Of a stretch of DNA of 64,000 bases, positions 9,614 to 22,000 are shown piece after piece. How positions within the stretch are numbered: the first letter of the stretch is position 1; each line of letters opens with the position of its first letter. The DNA is from Theristus sp. LFF4_11 (Eukaryota > Nematoda > Chromadorea > Monhysterida > Xyalidae). Both the position numbers and the translations under genes were made by a program. Location: assembly GCA_030248135.1 (NCBI GenBank), contig JASANC010005168.1, positions 22,501 through 86,500 on the forward strand, written 5' to 3'. The notes under the pieces are model-generated. The model did not search any database. It was not told the origin of the DNA and saw nothing but the letters and a program-made list of their open reading frames with translations.

Positions 9614-12004
9614 TTAGTTTTCCTGCTTCTCCTGTGCTGGCGTTTCAAATTCTGTTTTTCCAGTGAGCGTTGACGTGTCACTCGTGTCTCCTGAGACGCC
9701 TGGAATCACACCAACACTGTAATCCGACATGTTACCCCCGCATTTATCACAAAGATTCTCGCGAACCATCGCCATGTTGTACTTGTGTTCGAAATCCTTG
9801 TTTCTTTTAAGTGCACGTCGAAGTGCACCTACTAGGCGTCTCTCCCTCACGACCCCTGAAACGTAAATACAAACTAGAAAGTATGCCGAAATTATAAAAT
9901 ACCGCACATATAAACACAAATATATAAAAAGTTGTTTGTTTCCGAACGTTGAAACTCGGAATAACTGCGTTAAACACAGTGCTATTTCGAAGCTATTTCA
10001 TCTCATTCAACTTGTTGATTGTCCAGTTTGTAATGTTTTGAAAATTAAGTTCAGCTTACAAAAAATCAACCCGCCGATCACGCCCATCAGAAGGAGTGAC
10101 CCGCCACTCACTCCGATCGTGGCGTACACCCACACTGTCCATATCTCCGTCGTCTCATTTCTCGGTCTGAGCAGAAAAGTTAAAGTGCTCCGATAGACAT
10201 TCTTAGACATGTTTAAAATCAATTTTTATCGGTCATCATAATATAATTGCATTGCGTCGCTACACGTTTATTTTTGATCGACATTCAATGTCGACCAACG
10301 CAGTTGTTTTTCAGTCAACTGCCAAAAACTAAACGCCCACAGAGTACGGTAACCAGCGTGTGCGGTCTCGACACGGCTTTATATCGAGTTCTGTCTCCAT
10401 CTTTAAGCCAGGAGTTTTCTAGCAATTCACTTTCACTGTACGTTTCTGGGCGTTTTGTTGGTGCTCACAAACCGAGGGCATGCGCATTTGGTCGTCGGAA
10501 TCACACCAGTCTGGTTTCCCGGGTGAACTGGTGGCACGGTCTGAATGGTCGTTTCGACAGTTGTTGGCGTCTGCGTTCGAGTCGTTGGTGGCAATGTGGT
10601 GGTGGCGGTCGCTGTAATTAATTACTACAATAATGCGCATGGCTGTTGAACAAAATCCATATGCGTACAGTATGGCCGAATAATTGAGGCAGTCCATCAA
10701 GGCGGGATCAGTTGCAGACTAGGAGTTGTCTTTTTCAGAAATGCCAACATAATTCAAAATCATGTGTGCAAGGGAGAAAGAATAAACAGAACAGCGCGGA
10801 TAATCCATTAGTTTAAAAAAACGCGTCAAATTTGGCACACAATTTGGTTTCTGAACGTCTTTTTTCTTCCATTCAAAATTCGCGCGCTCCTTGAACCCTG
10901 AAAAAAGCTGCCATATTTAATCGGCCCTACCGTACATTCTGTTATGAGCCTTTTCGAAAAATTCGAAGAAGAACTAAGTTGCTTTGCTAGTAAGCTTGCA
11001 CACAGAAGCCTGTCAACGCACAAAATTTCTTTGTCGGTTTTAGATTGTACTGCAGATTTCAATTATTACAACGTGCAAGCACTGTTTCTTGCGGTTTCGC
11101 CTGGTAAGCGCATACCGCGGGCCCCCAGGCTCGTCAGTACGACAAGGCCCGGGCTGCACATTACCGATTTCTAGTTGGCATAGAACATCTTGTGCCCTGT
11201 CACACTTTGACGGATCCGGGTCGCCAAATTTGCTGCTGGTAATTTTCGTCGTTTGGCACTTCTCACCATCGTCGCTCCACAGGACAAGCAAGTTCTCCTG
11301 AATAATTAGCAAAACGTCGAAAACGTTGTCTGAAAGCATGGATTTCCTATAACACTAGCCAGTACACTCTAAAAACTCTCCTTTCGTGCGATTAATTTTT
11401 AAAAAAATGTTGATATGGTGACTGTTGACCAGGTGACCAACCGTAAACTTAGTGAGGCAAGCAAGCACACCCCGCAGTTGACTAACCAACTTCACAAGTA
11501 CAGCTGTTTCCGCTTTGATCTTCTTCGCTTGTGCCAACGAAAACAAGCTGCCCTTGCGACCATCCCAGCTGATCAAGCTCTTTGCGCAGTGGTCTTTCGC
11601 CTGGCTCCACGTCATCAAACCGTCCACTTTATAATAGCACACAGCACCAAACTCAGTCTGAATTTAAAATTGAAACGACTCAGTTGGAAATGGGTGAAAA
11701 CAATCGCAGTGTTTGCTCTTCCTTATTTACCAGCTTGCCTCTATCGTCTGCTGAAACCACTACAGCACTCAATTGCAATATGCCGAAACACTCCAGTCTC
11801 ACTCACCGGTTGTCGATGGAATGTGCCTTTGAAGTTGGCTTCGGGTGTTATCGCCGTGTCACAGTCTGTAAAACATACAAGCGTCATCTATTGCTTTCAA
11901 CAGACAAATAATCAGAAGTCAGCACACCCAAATTTACCGGTCGTCGTAGCGTCGGAGGCGTCCCAAATTGGCAGCACTGAAAGCATCATCAAAAGCGGCC
12001 ACAT
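9614..12004 (-). CDS. Type I membrane C-type lectin-domain protein
   Basis: Seven exons: 12004-11938, 11865-11807, 11657-11471, 11329-11165, 10611-10437, 10166-10060 and 9855-9614. Every junction is in phase, giving 333 residues. Signal peptide MWPLLMMLSVLPIW; CTLD about residues 43-160 with conserved cysteines (VCYYK, DHC, EKC, SKC, VLC) and the WSQAKDHC and LWSDDGEKC signatures; a Thr/Pro-rich mucin-like stalk (TTTLPPTTRTQTPTTVETT); one membrane span (WTVWVYATIGVSGGSLLLMG); and an 80-residue cytoplasmic tail with CDKCGG and a YSVGV endocytic-type motif. It probably binds ligand at the cell surface. No EPN/QPD sugar motif is seen, so carbohydrate binding is doubtful. No orthologue is recognised. 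Confidence 0.85.
11083..11160. repeat. GC-rich foldback fragment in lectin intron 4
   Basis: TTGCGGTTTCGCCTGGTAAG, ACCGCGGGCCCCC and GCTCGTCAGTACGACAAG match one arm of the foldback at 27941-28228, so this is a solo half of the same family. Confidence 0.6.
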
Positions 12005-12846
12005 GTCGAACAGCAGCAGAGCGGTTGACGGTGATGGTGAATGGAGAAGAAGTGGAACAGTGGGTGGATGATGATGACGTGCTGCTGGAAGAAAACTTTG
12101 CTGCCGCTGCTGTATATCTCGGGAGAAGAGCGGATGTTTCGATAAGAGGGGGGCTATGAAAAACGCGCAGAAATAACCGTTGCAGTTCGTTTACCGTCTA
12201 TATATACAGTAGCTATCGATTGGATCGGTGGTACACTACTTTGTTGTTGTCATGTTGACAGACAACGTTGTTGAGACCTTTGACGGTAAAGCATAAAGTT
12301 GAGCTGTGTGGACGCCTTGGCGGTAGGGTGCCTGCGCCAGGCACGCCACCGCATTGATGTCATCATTGACTTTCTTATCTGGTTCATTCATTCATCCAAG
12401 CGTAGGAGGGTTCCTTTCGTCTCACACGCCGACGTCACCTCACCCACCAAGAGCAGAGACAACAGGTCTCCGTCTCCCTCCACATCTTTCCTGTTTTTGT
12501 TGTTCAGTCAGAAGTAAAAGCTGCCACTTACAGAATTGATTTGTTCAATCTGTGTGCTTGTGTTCGTTCAACAGTGAGTCAAGCCAAATTTGGCTTGCCG
12601 CCGATCGCGATCAAGCGATTACCTCGCTTTTTTCCTTTCGATTTCCAGAAAAGTGTGTACTGTACCATAATTTTGAAAAAAATACGGTGCGGTACTCGGT
12701 TCGATTTCACTCCAAAAAAATTTGTAGTAGGGTGCCCGGTATAAAACATCGCTTTTTTATTTGAATCACGGAAAAAATCTAGTATTTCAAATGCACAGTT
12801 CGTTACTTGCGCAGAAAAGCAACAAAGTAAAATCACACTAAACGAC
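12005..12846. other. Intergenic between lectin and IR-like genes
   Basis: Upstream region of the minus-strand lectin gene and downstream of the IR-like gene. A TATATATA run lies near 12200. No gene or known repeat is seen. Confidence 0.5.
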
Positions 12847-14085
12847 CTAAAATCGGTCGAATTTATTAAAAACGCATTTTACTCCAACAACAACATACTC
12901 CGTAATTAGTATCATAGTAGCCAACGCATACAAACTCACAAGCACCGCGGTGAGCCATCCAACCGAGTGCACGCTAATGCGTCGTTCCTGGTGAAGGTTC
13001 CATTCCTCGGCAGCACACACGCCAACTTTCTGGTGGATTTCTCGCACGCGCAGTCGCTCATAGCGAGCGCTGATCGCTTTCAGGCTTTCGCGGTTCGCGA
13101 CCACGATTTCATCGAGTCGACGTACCCAGGAATTCGGCGTCTGCCGACTGTAAATATAGCCGGTCGGTTGCAGTCCGAGCTCGGGCAGTCGCACCGCATG
13201 CAGGCAGTAGGCCTCTTTGAAGAGGCTGATGTTGAGCGCGAAGTCCACGATGATGACGAACACGTTGCCGGTGCGGAGCGTGTTCGCGACTTTCGCATGA
13301 TTAAAGTGATAGTAGTCGCCCATTTTCATGAACACTGGCGGATTCTCGGCGGCGGCGCGCGCAAACGCCGGCACGGTCTTTGTCACGCGTTTGTACCAGC
13401 TGACGCCAAAGATCGGGTTGTCTTCATTCACCAGCAGTCGAACTCGCCCGGTTGCCATGGCGTCTAACATCTGTGCGTAGTTGTCGAACGGACGATGCCC
13501 ATAGTCGACGAGCAGACGACCGAGCAGCGTGTTACTGTAGATTGACAGAAACAACGTGATCGCCAGTTTGTCGACGACACCTGACCAACGCCACAGCCAG
13601 CTGACGCCAGGACGCTCGCCAGTTGGCGACGGACGCACGTGCACGTCGTACAGACGCTTGCGACACTTGTAGAACGCGTAGATCAGCACGCAGACGAGCC
13701 AGACGTTGGTGGTGTACATGTTGAAATACGACGCTAACGAACCGATGACCACCTGGTGACGCGCGTACAGTGCGGTCGCGACAATGTCCTCCGTCGGGCC
13801 GGAACTGAACTGAACTCGTTTGCTGCGTTGCTCCGTTCGCGACCATTCGTCGAGCACAGAGTCCGCGTCGCCACTCTCCACCACCGCAAATGGAGTGGTG
13901 TTCGGCGCTCTCAGTATTTCGAACGGAATTCGAGACAGAGATAATACCAGATGATAATGTTCGGCCCACAAACCAGGATACAAGCAACGCGCAGTGACAG
14001 CCAACTTGGATTGAAATGCGCAATTTGCGACCATGTTTGGAAGTGCTGCGATGCGAAATGTGGTGCGATTGTGGCTCACCGACAT
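12847..14085 (-). CDS. Ionotropic-receptor-like channel, single exon (IR-like 1)
   Basis: An uninterrupted frame of 412 residues. The S1 half of a ligand-binding domain starts at once (TFRIAALPNMVANC) and contains a CLYPGLW block. M1 is about residues 127-139 (NVWLVCVLIYAFY), M3 about 173-192 (LAITLFLSIYSNTLLGRLL, the site of the iGluR SYTANLAAF helix). The S2 half then has MATGRVRLLVNEDNP, and M4 (SVGWLTAVLVSLYALATMIL) lies near the C-terminus. This order is that of divergent iGluR/IR channels of nematodes, plasma-membrane chemosensory or modulatory receptors. Oddities: only about 33 residues separate M1 from M3, so the pore loop is reduced or missing; there is no N-terminal domain and no signal peptide in this exon. 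An acceptor-like TTTCAG lies 29 bp upstream of the ATG, so a 5' exon may supply the signal. Confidence 0.82.
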   Translation of the reverse strand: MSVSHNRTTFRIAALPNMVANCAFQSKLAVTARCLYPGLWAEHYHLVLSLSRIPFEILRAPNTTPFAVVESGDADSVLDEWSRTEQRSKRVQFSSGPTEDIVATALYARHQVVIGSLASYFNMYTTNVWLVCVLIYAFYKCRKRLYDVHVRPSPTGERPGVSWLWRWSGVVDKLAITLFLSIYSNTLLGRLLVDYGHRPFDNYAQMLDAMATGRVRLLVNEDNPIFGVSWYKRVTKTVPAFARAAAENPPVFMKMGDYYHFNHAKVANTLRTGNVFVIIVDFALNISLFKEAYCLHAVRLPELGLQPTGYIYSRQTPNSWVRRLDEIVVANRESLKAISARYERLRVREIHQKVGVCAAEEWNLHQERRISVHSVGWLTAVLVSLYALATMILITEYVVVGVKCVFNKFDRF

Positions 14086-16020
14086 TGTTGTTTGAGAGTA
14101 GTCGACTGAAATGTTGACTTCAAAGTTGTGCCTCCATTATTTTTTGGCGATCAGTTCACGTTTTATTAACAACGTTTTATTTTTAAAGCAAAACTAACGA
14201 AAAAATGCTAAAATATTTTTCAATATATTGTATGTCGTTTCTTTGAAAAGCTCTGTTTGTTCGTTGCAGACTATCGGCTTTTTAAACAAATACCGTACAG
14301 GTGACGAGTTCCATAGCTGTACTCCGGACAATATGGTTTAGTTTTGTTGAATTACCATCAGCCCGCCAAAAGCAAGCCGGTTGCTCGCTGCTGCAAAAGG
14401 ACGCTTTTGATCTACTGTTTGATCAATGGCGCTTTTTTGCGCATGAAAATACAGTAAGCATCGTTCGAATGCGCAAAGTTTGAACGGATGACCACGCACG
14501 ATCCATCTGTCGGCGGTTTGTTTGTGAACTCAACAAACAGACAGCAGTTGAACTTGACTGAAAAGTAGTTTAGCTTCACATGCAAATTGTTTAGACTGAA
14601 AGTACCACAGAGAGCGGAAATTGGCCCTTCAGATGATTGGCATTCAGATTTGGGTGGGTTGACAAAGCGAAAAAAGGATCTGATGAAAGGAATACTTCTC
14701 CAGTTCACTGCTCCGACAGCTCTGGTGTCGCCTTGTCAATAAATCCCCAATTATTGAGTTGCATGTGCGTCCAGTTCAGTTTTACCCAGTTTTACCCAAA
14801 CAAAAAAATCTAAATTCCCAGTCCATGAAGACAAAACATGCATGAAATCCTGTTGAATTGAATGGAGATTGTAAACACAATAGTGTTCCTCGTTCGCTCG
14901 TGTTGTTGTACAATGTGTCACCAACAACCAACCCAAACACAGTAGCTTATCTTTCATGCTCTCTCCACATCCACAACAGTGACCACTCGCACCAAACGCA
15001 AAAACAGTTTTCGTGTTCAATGCATGTGTTACAAGTGTTTTGACATGGTCGTTTGCGGAGTGGGCGATCAGTTTAGCATTAATTTCTCACCATCACACCG
15101 CAAAAAAAATTATAGCTCAGCCCCGATGGTGGTAGAGTGTAAATATTGTTCATGTAAAATGTGCTACCGAATATTTCGCAAGTTGCAAATGCGGTTTAAA
15201 CACCACCGATTGAGTGTGATGTGTGTGTGCCGATTCCGCGCAAATATTGACAAATACAACGTCGTTCTAAAAATGAGCAGCCACTCGTGCAAAACTTGAT
15301 TTTCCTGTGTTTTGCTTTCTGTTTGTTTAGCGCTTTTGACAGCGTCGATTTCAATGGCGATTTTTTTGTACGACATGTGCAGAAAACAATTTTTGCTTGT
15401 CAAACTTTTTGTATTTGACGTGTGCAGAACATGCGTCTTTTTCTGTTCAGCACCGAGGAGCCAAGACAGTTTGCATTGTGGATTTACCATTTAGATGCTG
15501 AAGTCAGTGTTTCCAGCTTTCCACGCAACTGTTTTGGTTTTACCTGCTGACTGCATAATAAAGTTCACCAAGGAAAAAAGTTGTTTATTTGTCAATCTGT
15601 TATTGAATACATGAATGTATGACTCAGCTCGGTAATATCATGTAATCTTCATTCCGCCCTCTGCATGCAGATGCAATCAATCGATTGCTGAGCCACTCGA
15701 GTTTGTTCTGAATCGATTCATACATATGCTTGCATGGTTGCTTAGTTATTAATACATGGTTTGCTTGTGTTTTGCATTTTTTGAGACAGTTGTACCCGTG
15801 TTTGAGAGTTATACTGGGAACGGAACGGTTGATCCAGATGTTTTGCCATGACTTATGTTGTGCGTCGTTGAAGTAACGACTCTGAAATCTGAATCTGAAT
15901 ATCTCTATTTCGCATCCATTGCAGTTGCAGAGGTTAGGTTGCAGCAAGTTGCATTGCCTGCAACAGAATAACAAATTGTGAAAACTGAACCGCAATAAAA
16001 GTTTCACAAACGTGTCAAAA
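14086..16020. other. Intergenic between divergent genes
   Basis: Separates the minus-strand IR-like gene from the plus-strand SLC28 gene, so both promoters should lie here. No further gene is supported; the open frames have no splice or family evidence. Confidence 0.55.
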
Positions 16021-19000
16021 ATGAAAAATCAAGCGCACACAACCGATCCGCATTCGGTGACTGCAATCGAATTGGAGCAACAAAACGTGCCAGGCAAGAC
16101 GGACGCCGCTCACGCCGTTGCTGCACCGCATCACACGGTTAATTTTTTATTCGCAAATGTAATTTGTTTCCAAAAGCAAAACATCAAAAGTCTCCGATCA
16201 ACAGGAGAGAAGAAGGTGCAACAATTTGACCCTGCTGTCTGAGTCTGATCAGACCGTGATAAGTCTGTTTCTGTATCATATGCAATTACAATTGTAGTTG
16301 ATTGGTTAGCGACCACGTGATGCATGCATTCTCAGAAGGCATTGTTTGTTATGGAGATGGTGGTGAAATTGACTGCATTTGCATTTCGTTTAAAACAAGC
16401 ATTGATGCTGCACATTCACAGACAAACACGCTAGAAAACGTGAGCAACCGTGCATCCATTGGGTGCCCAGGCCCAGTGGATGATTGATGTCCATTGTGGC
16501 CCGCAAGCATCCGCCCCGAAAAGTTGCGGCTCGCTTATTGTGGCTCGTTTGATTCCGCCCAGAAGCATTCCGGGCTGGACGATTCTTGCACGGCGAGTTT
16601 CTCCAGCACAAACAAACTGCTGGAAGGAAGGTTTGTGCTGGCCGGAATCGAACGGGCCGCAACTATTCAGACCTCTTGAACAACTTGAACTGGCTCTGTG
16701 GGTGTTTGTTTTCAATTGCGCAACTGCAAAGCCCCGTTTGAAAAAAAACCAAAAAAATATTTCCAGCGGCCGCAGTCGGTTCACCCGGCGAACGTCGATG
16801 GTCGGTCACCGGCAGCCGACGGCGCTCCGCTGCCGGTCGTTCCACCAGACGCGCACGAAAAAGTGACGAAATCCAGCAGAGATCACCGCGACGATAAAAT
16901 CGCACGATTCGAGGAGAAGATCTCGCTGCTCTACGAACGAAACCGCCGGTACACTCGCTGGGCGATTCTCATCGTGTTGGCGTTGTGTTGGCTGGCGTTC
17001 CTCATTGTCGGCGTCGTCCTGAACTGGCCGAAAACCCGCCTTTTGCTCATTCTGACCGCCGTCGTCGTCGTCGCCCTGTTCTACTTTCTGATTGTGAAAC
17101 CGAACGCGCTACGCGTTCTTGACGGCCACAAAACACTGAACGCGAAATGGGCGAGCACGAGGAAGCACGTTGCACTCGTTCGACAGCGGTATTTGTCGAA
17201 GTGGATCGTGAAATTGTGGGTGTTGGCTTTCGGTGGTTTTGGTTTGTTGCTTTTTGTTCATTCGAAACACTGTTAGTGTCTGGGCCAATTCATGCACGTC
17301 GGCGAAATTTTGTGTGCATGAATTGACCTTCTGGCAGCCAAGTTGCGCAGAGAAAAACAAAGTGCCCCTGGGGTACACAAACGAAGCTGAGCTCTCAGCA
17401 GACAGAGAGACTGGAGGAAATAATGCCGGGGTTGGTCAAAAGAACGGTGCTTTTTTGAATGTCACACTTTTAGACCTGGGAAGCTTGACGCATTCGAACG
17501 TGTTTTCAACCAAAGAAACATCCACAAAGTTCAAGAGCGAACATTGCTCCAGAATTCTTGGCGTTCTGGTGCTCGTCGCCGTGTTCGTGTGGCTGCTGAT
17601 CGACACGGCTGACAATCGATATCGCCTGCTGTCAATCGTCGGACTGTTCTTCTACATCGCCTTGGCCGTTCTTTGTTCCAAACATCCGTTGCATGTTGGT
17701 CTTGAACTTTGTTGTTGTTTTTTTTTGATTTTTCGGAATTTGAATAATGTTCGGTTGATCGTTTCAAGACGATTCTGTGCATAATCGTCGTTGTCGAATG
17801 CTTGAAAATTTTGATTTTGATTTTTTTCAGCGCTGTTCATTTGTTTGTGTCACCCACCAGTGTGCCAAATCTAAAAATTTCACCAGTGAGAAAGCCACAT
17901 TTCGATCGTTACGAAAACAAACAAACATTTCCAACAAATCCAATTTTTTTTCCGAGACTCCCGTTTGCAGATCAAGTGGCGCCCGGTCATCTGGGGTCTG
18001 GTGCTGCAGTTCGTGTTCGCCTTGTTGATCCTTCGATGGAAAGCCGGCCAACGTGCGTTCGAGGTGATCGCGAATCTGTTCAACACGTTCGTCGACTACA
18101 CGTACGCTGGCTCTGGGCTCGTTTATGGTCAGCATTGCTTCGTTTTTTTTGGGGGATTTGATTGAGCTTTGGTGGTTTTAGCAGCGGGGACTCGGCGGCA
18201 CAATACCCATACAAGACAGTCTCACTGTGGGAGGGTGGGTACATCCCTCAGTTCAGTTCCGTCTCTTGTGGCGACAGCGAATTCGCTCATGATAGGGAGC
18301 CTTGGCACCCTCGACAAAATGAAACTCAGATTTGGCAGCTGAACGCATAAAAAACTGCACTGGTTTGTTTGTTTAATTCCTTTTATATCGAGGCACGGCA
18401 CCTCGAATTTGATTCTGTTTAATCAACCTTGTATTCCGGTGGTGTTTGCTGTGGACATCGTAAAATGTCTGTTTGCATGTTTGTTCCATCCAATTGCAGG
18501 CCATTTGGTCCGCGACTCTGATTTCTGTGTGAAGATTGACGACGACGACAAACGGCTGTTCTACGGTGTTTTCACGTTCCAGGTTTGTAATTTTATGGTT
18601 GATCGGAAAGCTGATGACATTCATAGAGAGATCTTTTCGTATTTTTTCGCTGTGTTCTTACAGTTTTCTCGGAGCTCCTGCGTTCCGCGAAATAAAAGTG
18701 AGATGACAAGACTGGCATTTTCAATGAACACACTCTCGAGTCTCGACACTTTTGCAGGCGCTCATGACGATTGTGTTCCTGAGCAGCGTCATTTCGGTGC
18801 TGTATTATTTTGGTGTGCTTCAGTTCGTCATCGTTCGTGTCGCCTGGTTGATGCAGGTGAGTTTTTTTTGAAAAATATATGTTTTGATGTTTTTGTTTCA
18901 GTCTTTTGCGCTTCAGTTGACGCGGCAATTTTGAATTCCACACAAAATTACTGCCAAAGTGAGCCCGACCAGAGTCCCTGAGGTACACGGTGCGACAGTT

Positions 19001-22000
19001 TCGGTGCCTTTTGGATTCCTGGAACCGGTTGGGACTATTTTGGAAAGGGGAAGATATCATTGTCATCAACTGATTTTTGGGGCCCGAAATGCCGCGCCGA
19101 AAATGACTTCCAAAAATCGCAATATCATGAATTCAGTATTTTTATATCATATGTAATGCGGAGGAGTATGTATCCGTATAATTGTGTATCATGCAATAAC
19201 TGTGGAGCAGGCTGAGTCTGTCCTGCACAGAAAGCGTGCATCGCGTGATCATTATCACTGACCACTCAGCCGATAGCGTATAATTTACAGTTCGACTGTA
19301 TATGACGTAGAAACAAGACACAAAAAAACGCGTTCGACGCGCAGAACACGATGGGCACAACAGCAGCTGAAACGCTCAGTGTCGCCGGCAACATTTTCGT
19401 CGGTCAAACCGAGGCGCCATTGCTGGTGCGGCCGTATCTGTCGCGGATGACGCTGTCCGAACTGCACGCCGTCATGACCGGCGGCTTCGCGACGATCGCG
19501 GGCACCGTGTTCAAGATCTACGTCACGTTCGGGGTGAGTTGGTCGCGGTTTTTTTTGGGGGGGGGGGGGTTTGAATTGTGCTAATAATGAACTGTTGTTG
19601 TCGCGTCACAGCCTGGCCGAAGCCGTGTTCTCAACCTCAACACCCTGATCAGTGGTGTTCCCCCACCCTCTCCGTTTGACGAGTTGGAAAACAATTAGTG
19701 TGCGACATGTATGGTGATGCATGAGAAAATCCTGCCCATGTCGTGACTTCTGAGCACACACCCGTCTCACGCACGTTTCACCGCCACCGCTGTTCTCGTT
19801 TCATTTGGTTTGGCTGGAAACTATAGTTGAACTGTACCACCTGTCGCTGTTGTGCTGCTCATCTCGCATTGTCCCGCTGATTGGCTGCTTTTGAATTTTG
19901 ACTCTTTAGTTGGTCCCGCCTGCCTGCCACTAACTGTAACTCGATGCAACCAGTAGGGTTGGCATGGTAAAAATACCGGTTTTTTTACCGGAAAAAAAAC
20001 ACGTATTTATACGCGTTTTTTTACCAGGGCAAAAATTGGTGCCTTGAAAAAAACGGGAAAAATACCGTTTCTGTATTTTTCAGGTTTTTTTCGTATTTTT
20101 CCGGTTTTTTTCAATTTCAGACCCTGAGTTTTTATATCATTTTTGATGAGAAAATGAGAAAATCTGTGACCAAGAAAAATATGATGACGAAATTGACACT
20201 GATGTTTTGAAAGAACTGTTAAGCGAGGTGCAAGAATCGGCTGGAGTAGGGTTAGGGGAAAAAAAAAAAATCCGGATTTTTTTTTTTAAATTAAAAAAAA
20301 AATTTTTTTTTAAAAAAAAATTTTTTTTTACAAGTTAGGTTTGTTCGAAGCGTCTCGTCGAGCTGAGTTCATCTAGACTATTTTCAGAACGATCCGGAAA
20401 ACTATAAGAGCGAAAATCGTGTTTTATTGAAATTATGTCCATTTCATAGAGGGAAAGTTGCATTTTCAACAGTAAAACAGGACAATTTTCGACGTGTACT
20501 TGAATATTGAACCGTTCTTAGTTGTTCCTCTTTAGAAAATTACCAAAATTTGACTGTGTTCAAAAATTCCTGTTTGCTGTAGCTAAGTCGGCAACCCCTG
20601 TCGACCCGGTCGCCCCCCCAAGACACTTACTTTTAGGTTCAACCAGCTATGCTATCTGCCACATGGCGAGAGCCCACTCTTCAAATCATCGTATCGAAAA
20701 CACGTACCATGATTTCGCGATCACGTTGCGGGCAACTGACAGACGCAAGTTTAACACGTTAGTTTAGCTCAGCACGCAAGTTTTAACATTTGGCCATGTT
20801 ATCGGGTATCTGAAAAACGGTCGTGTGATGTGGTATTAACCAACATCTCCGCTCCAATTGTTTAACAATATATCGCACAACTCCATTGTAGACCTATAAC
20901 ATACGCCAATCAACAAAATATCATGTTCATCTCATGGCCTACCGACTGAAAAAACATGTTCTAAGTTGCAAGAAAACGATTTCTGAAACGATATTTCAAT
21001 TCAGTTAAGTCATTTCAACGCTAAAAATTGACTCTAGAAGTCATCCAAATCGAAAAACATGGAGTACGTCGGTCAAAATGACCAAATAATGACATGTACC
21101 TAAGCACACAAAGAAGTTGGGAAGAAAATTTGGTTTGAACTTTCAAAAATTTATGCCATAAATCGAATTTTCAGAGCAAAGTAGAAGAAAAATTTTTCAA
21201 AATTTTTTTTTTAAGTTTGAAAAAAAAAATCCAAATTTTTTTTTTTAAAAAAAAAACGAAAAAAAAAATAAAAAAAAATTTTTTTTTTTCAAAGCCCCTA
21301 ACCCTAGGCTGGAGCTGCCGAGCTGAGCTGAAAATTTCAAAAATTCCAAATGTCGCTCAAAATTGTCTTTCTCACACAATTCTTTTTGTTTTCTTTTTGA
21401 AATTAAATTAAATTAAATAAATGGTAGAATTTAAGGGGTAAAAATTTTTTTTGTTTTTTTGTTTATAAATAAGAAAAAAAAAAATTTTTTTTGTTAAAAA
21501 AATTTTGGTAATAAAAAATTCTGAAAGCTGTTTTCACAAATCCTGTTTCAAGTTTAAAGTCGGCTGCGAAAAATATGGGTGTTTTACAACTTTTTGGCTT
21601 TCGTTTTTTTCCGGTAAAATTACCGTAATTTTACCGGTAAAAATACAGGTTTTTTTACCACGATTTGAAAAAAACGGTATTTTGCCAACCCTAGCAACCA
21701 GTCAGATGTCTCGTTCGAGTCAGAGTCCAGATGGCAAATGTTTTGTATGCAAAAAAGGCATGATATTTGTCAGTTTCACTATTTGAATGTCACCGGCTGT
21801 TTTGATTGTTTTAAAACTGGTTTTCTGACGCTGATTCTAACGCTTTTACAAAGTGACGTCGTTTCAGTGTATTTTCTGCTCAGATTGAAGAAATTTTCAG
21901 TTCATTTGTCAAATGTGAAAACAAAAATTGAGAGCCGAGAAACCGAACCCACATAAAATCAACGAACCAACCCATTTTTGCCGACTTTTCCAGGCCTGTG

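Noticed and set aside
13532..14023. 163-codon minus-strand frame and other long frames at 12967-13467
   Set aside because: They overlap IR-like 1 in other frames; the 412-residue frame has the family features and these do not.
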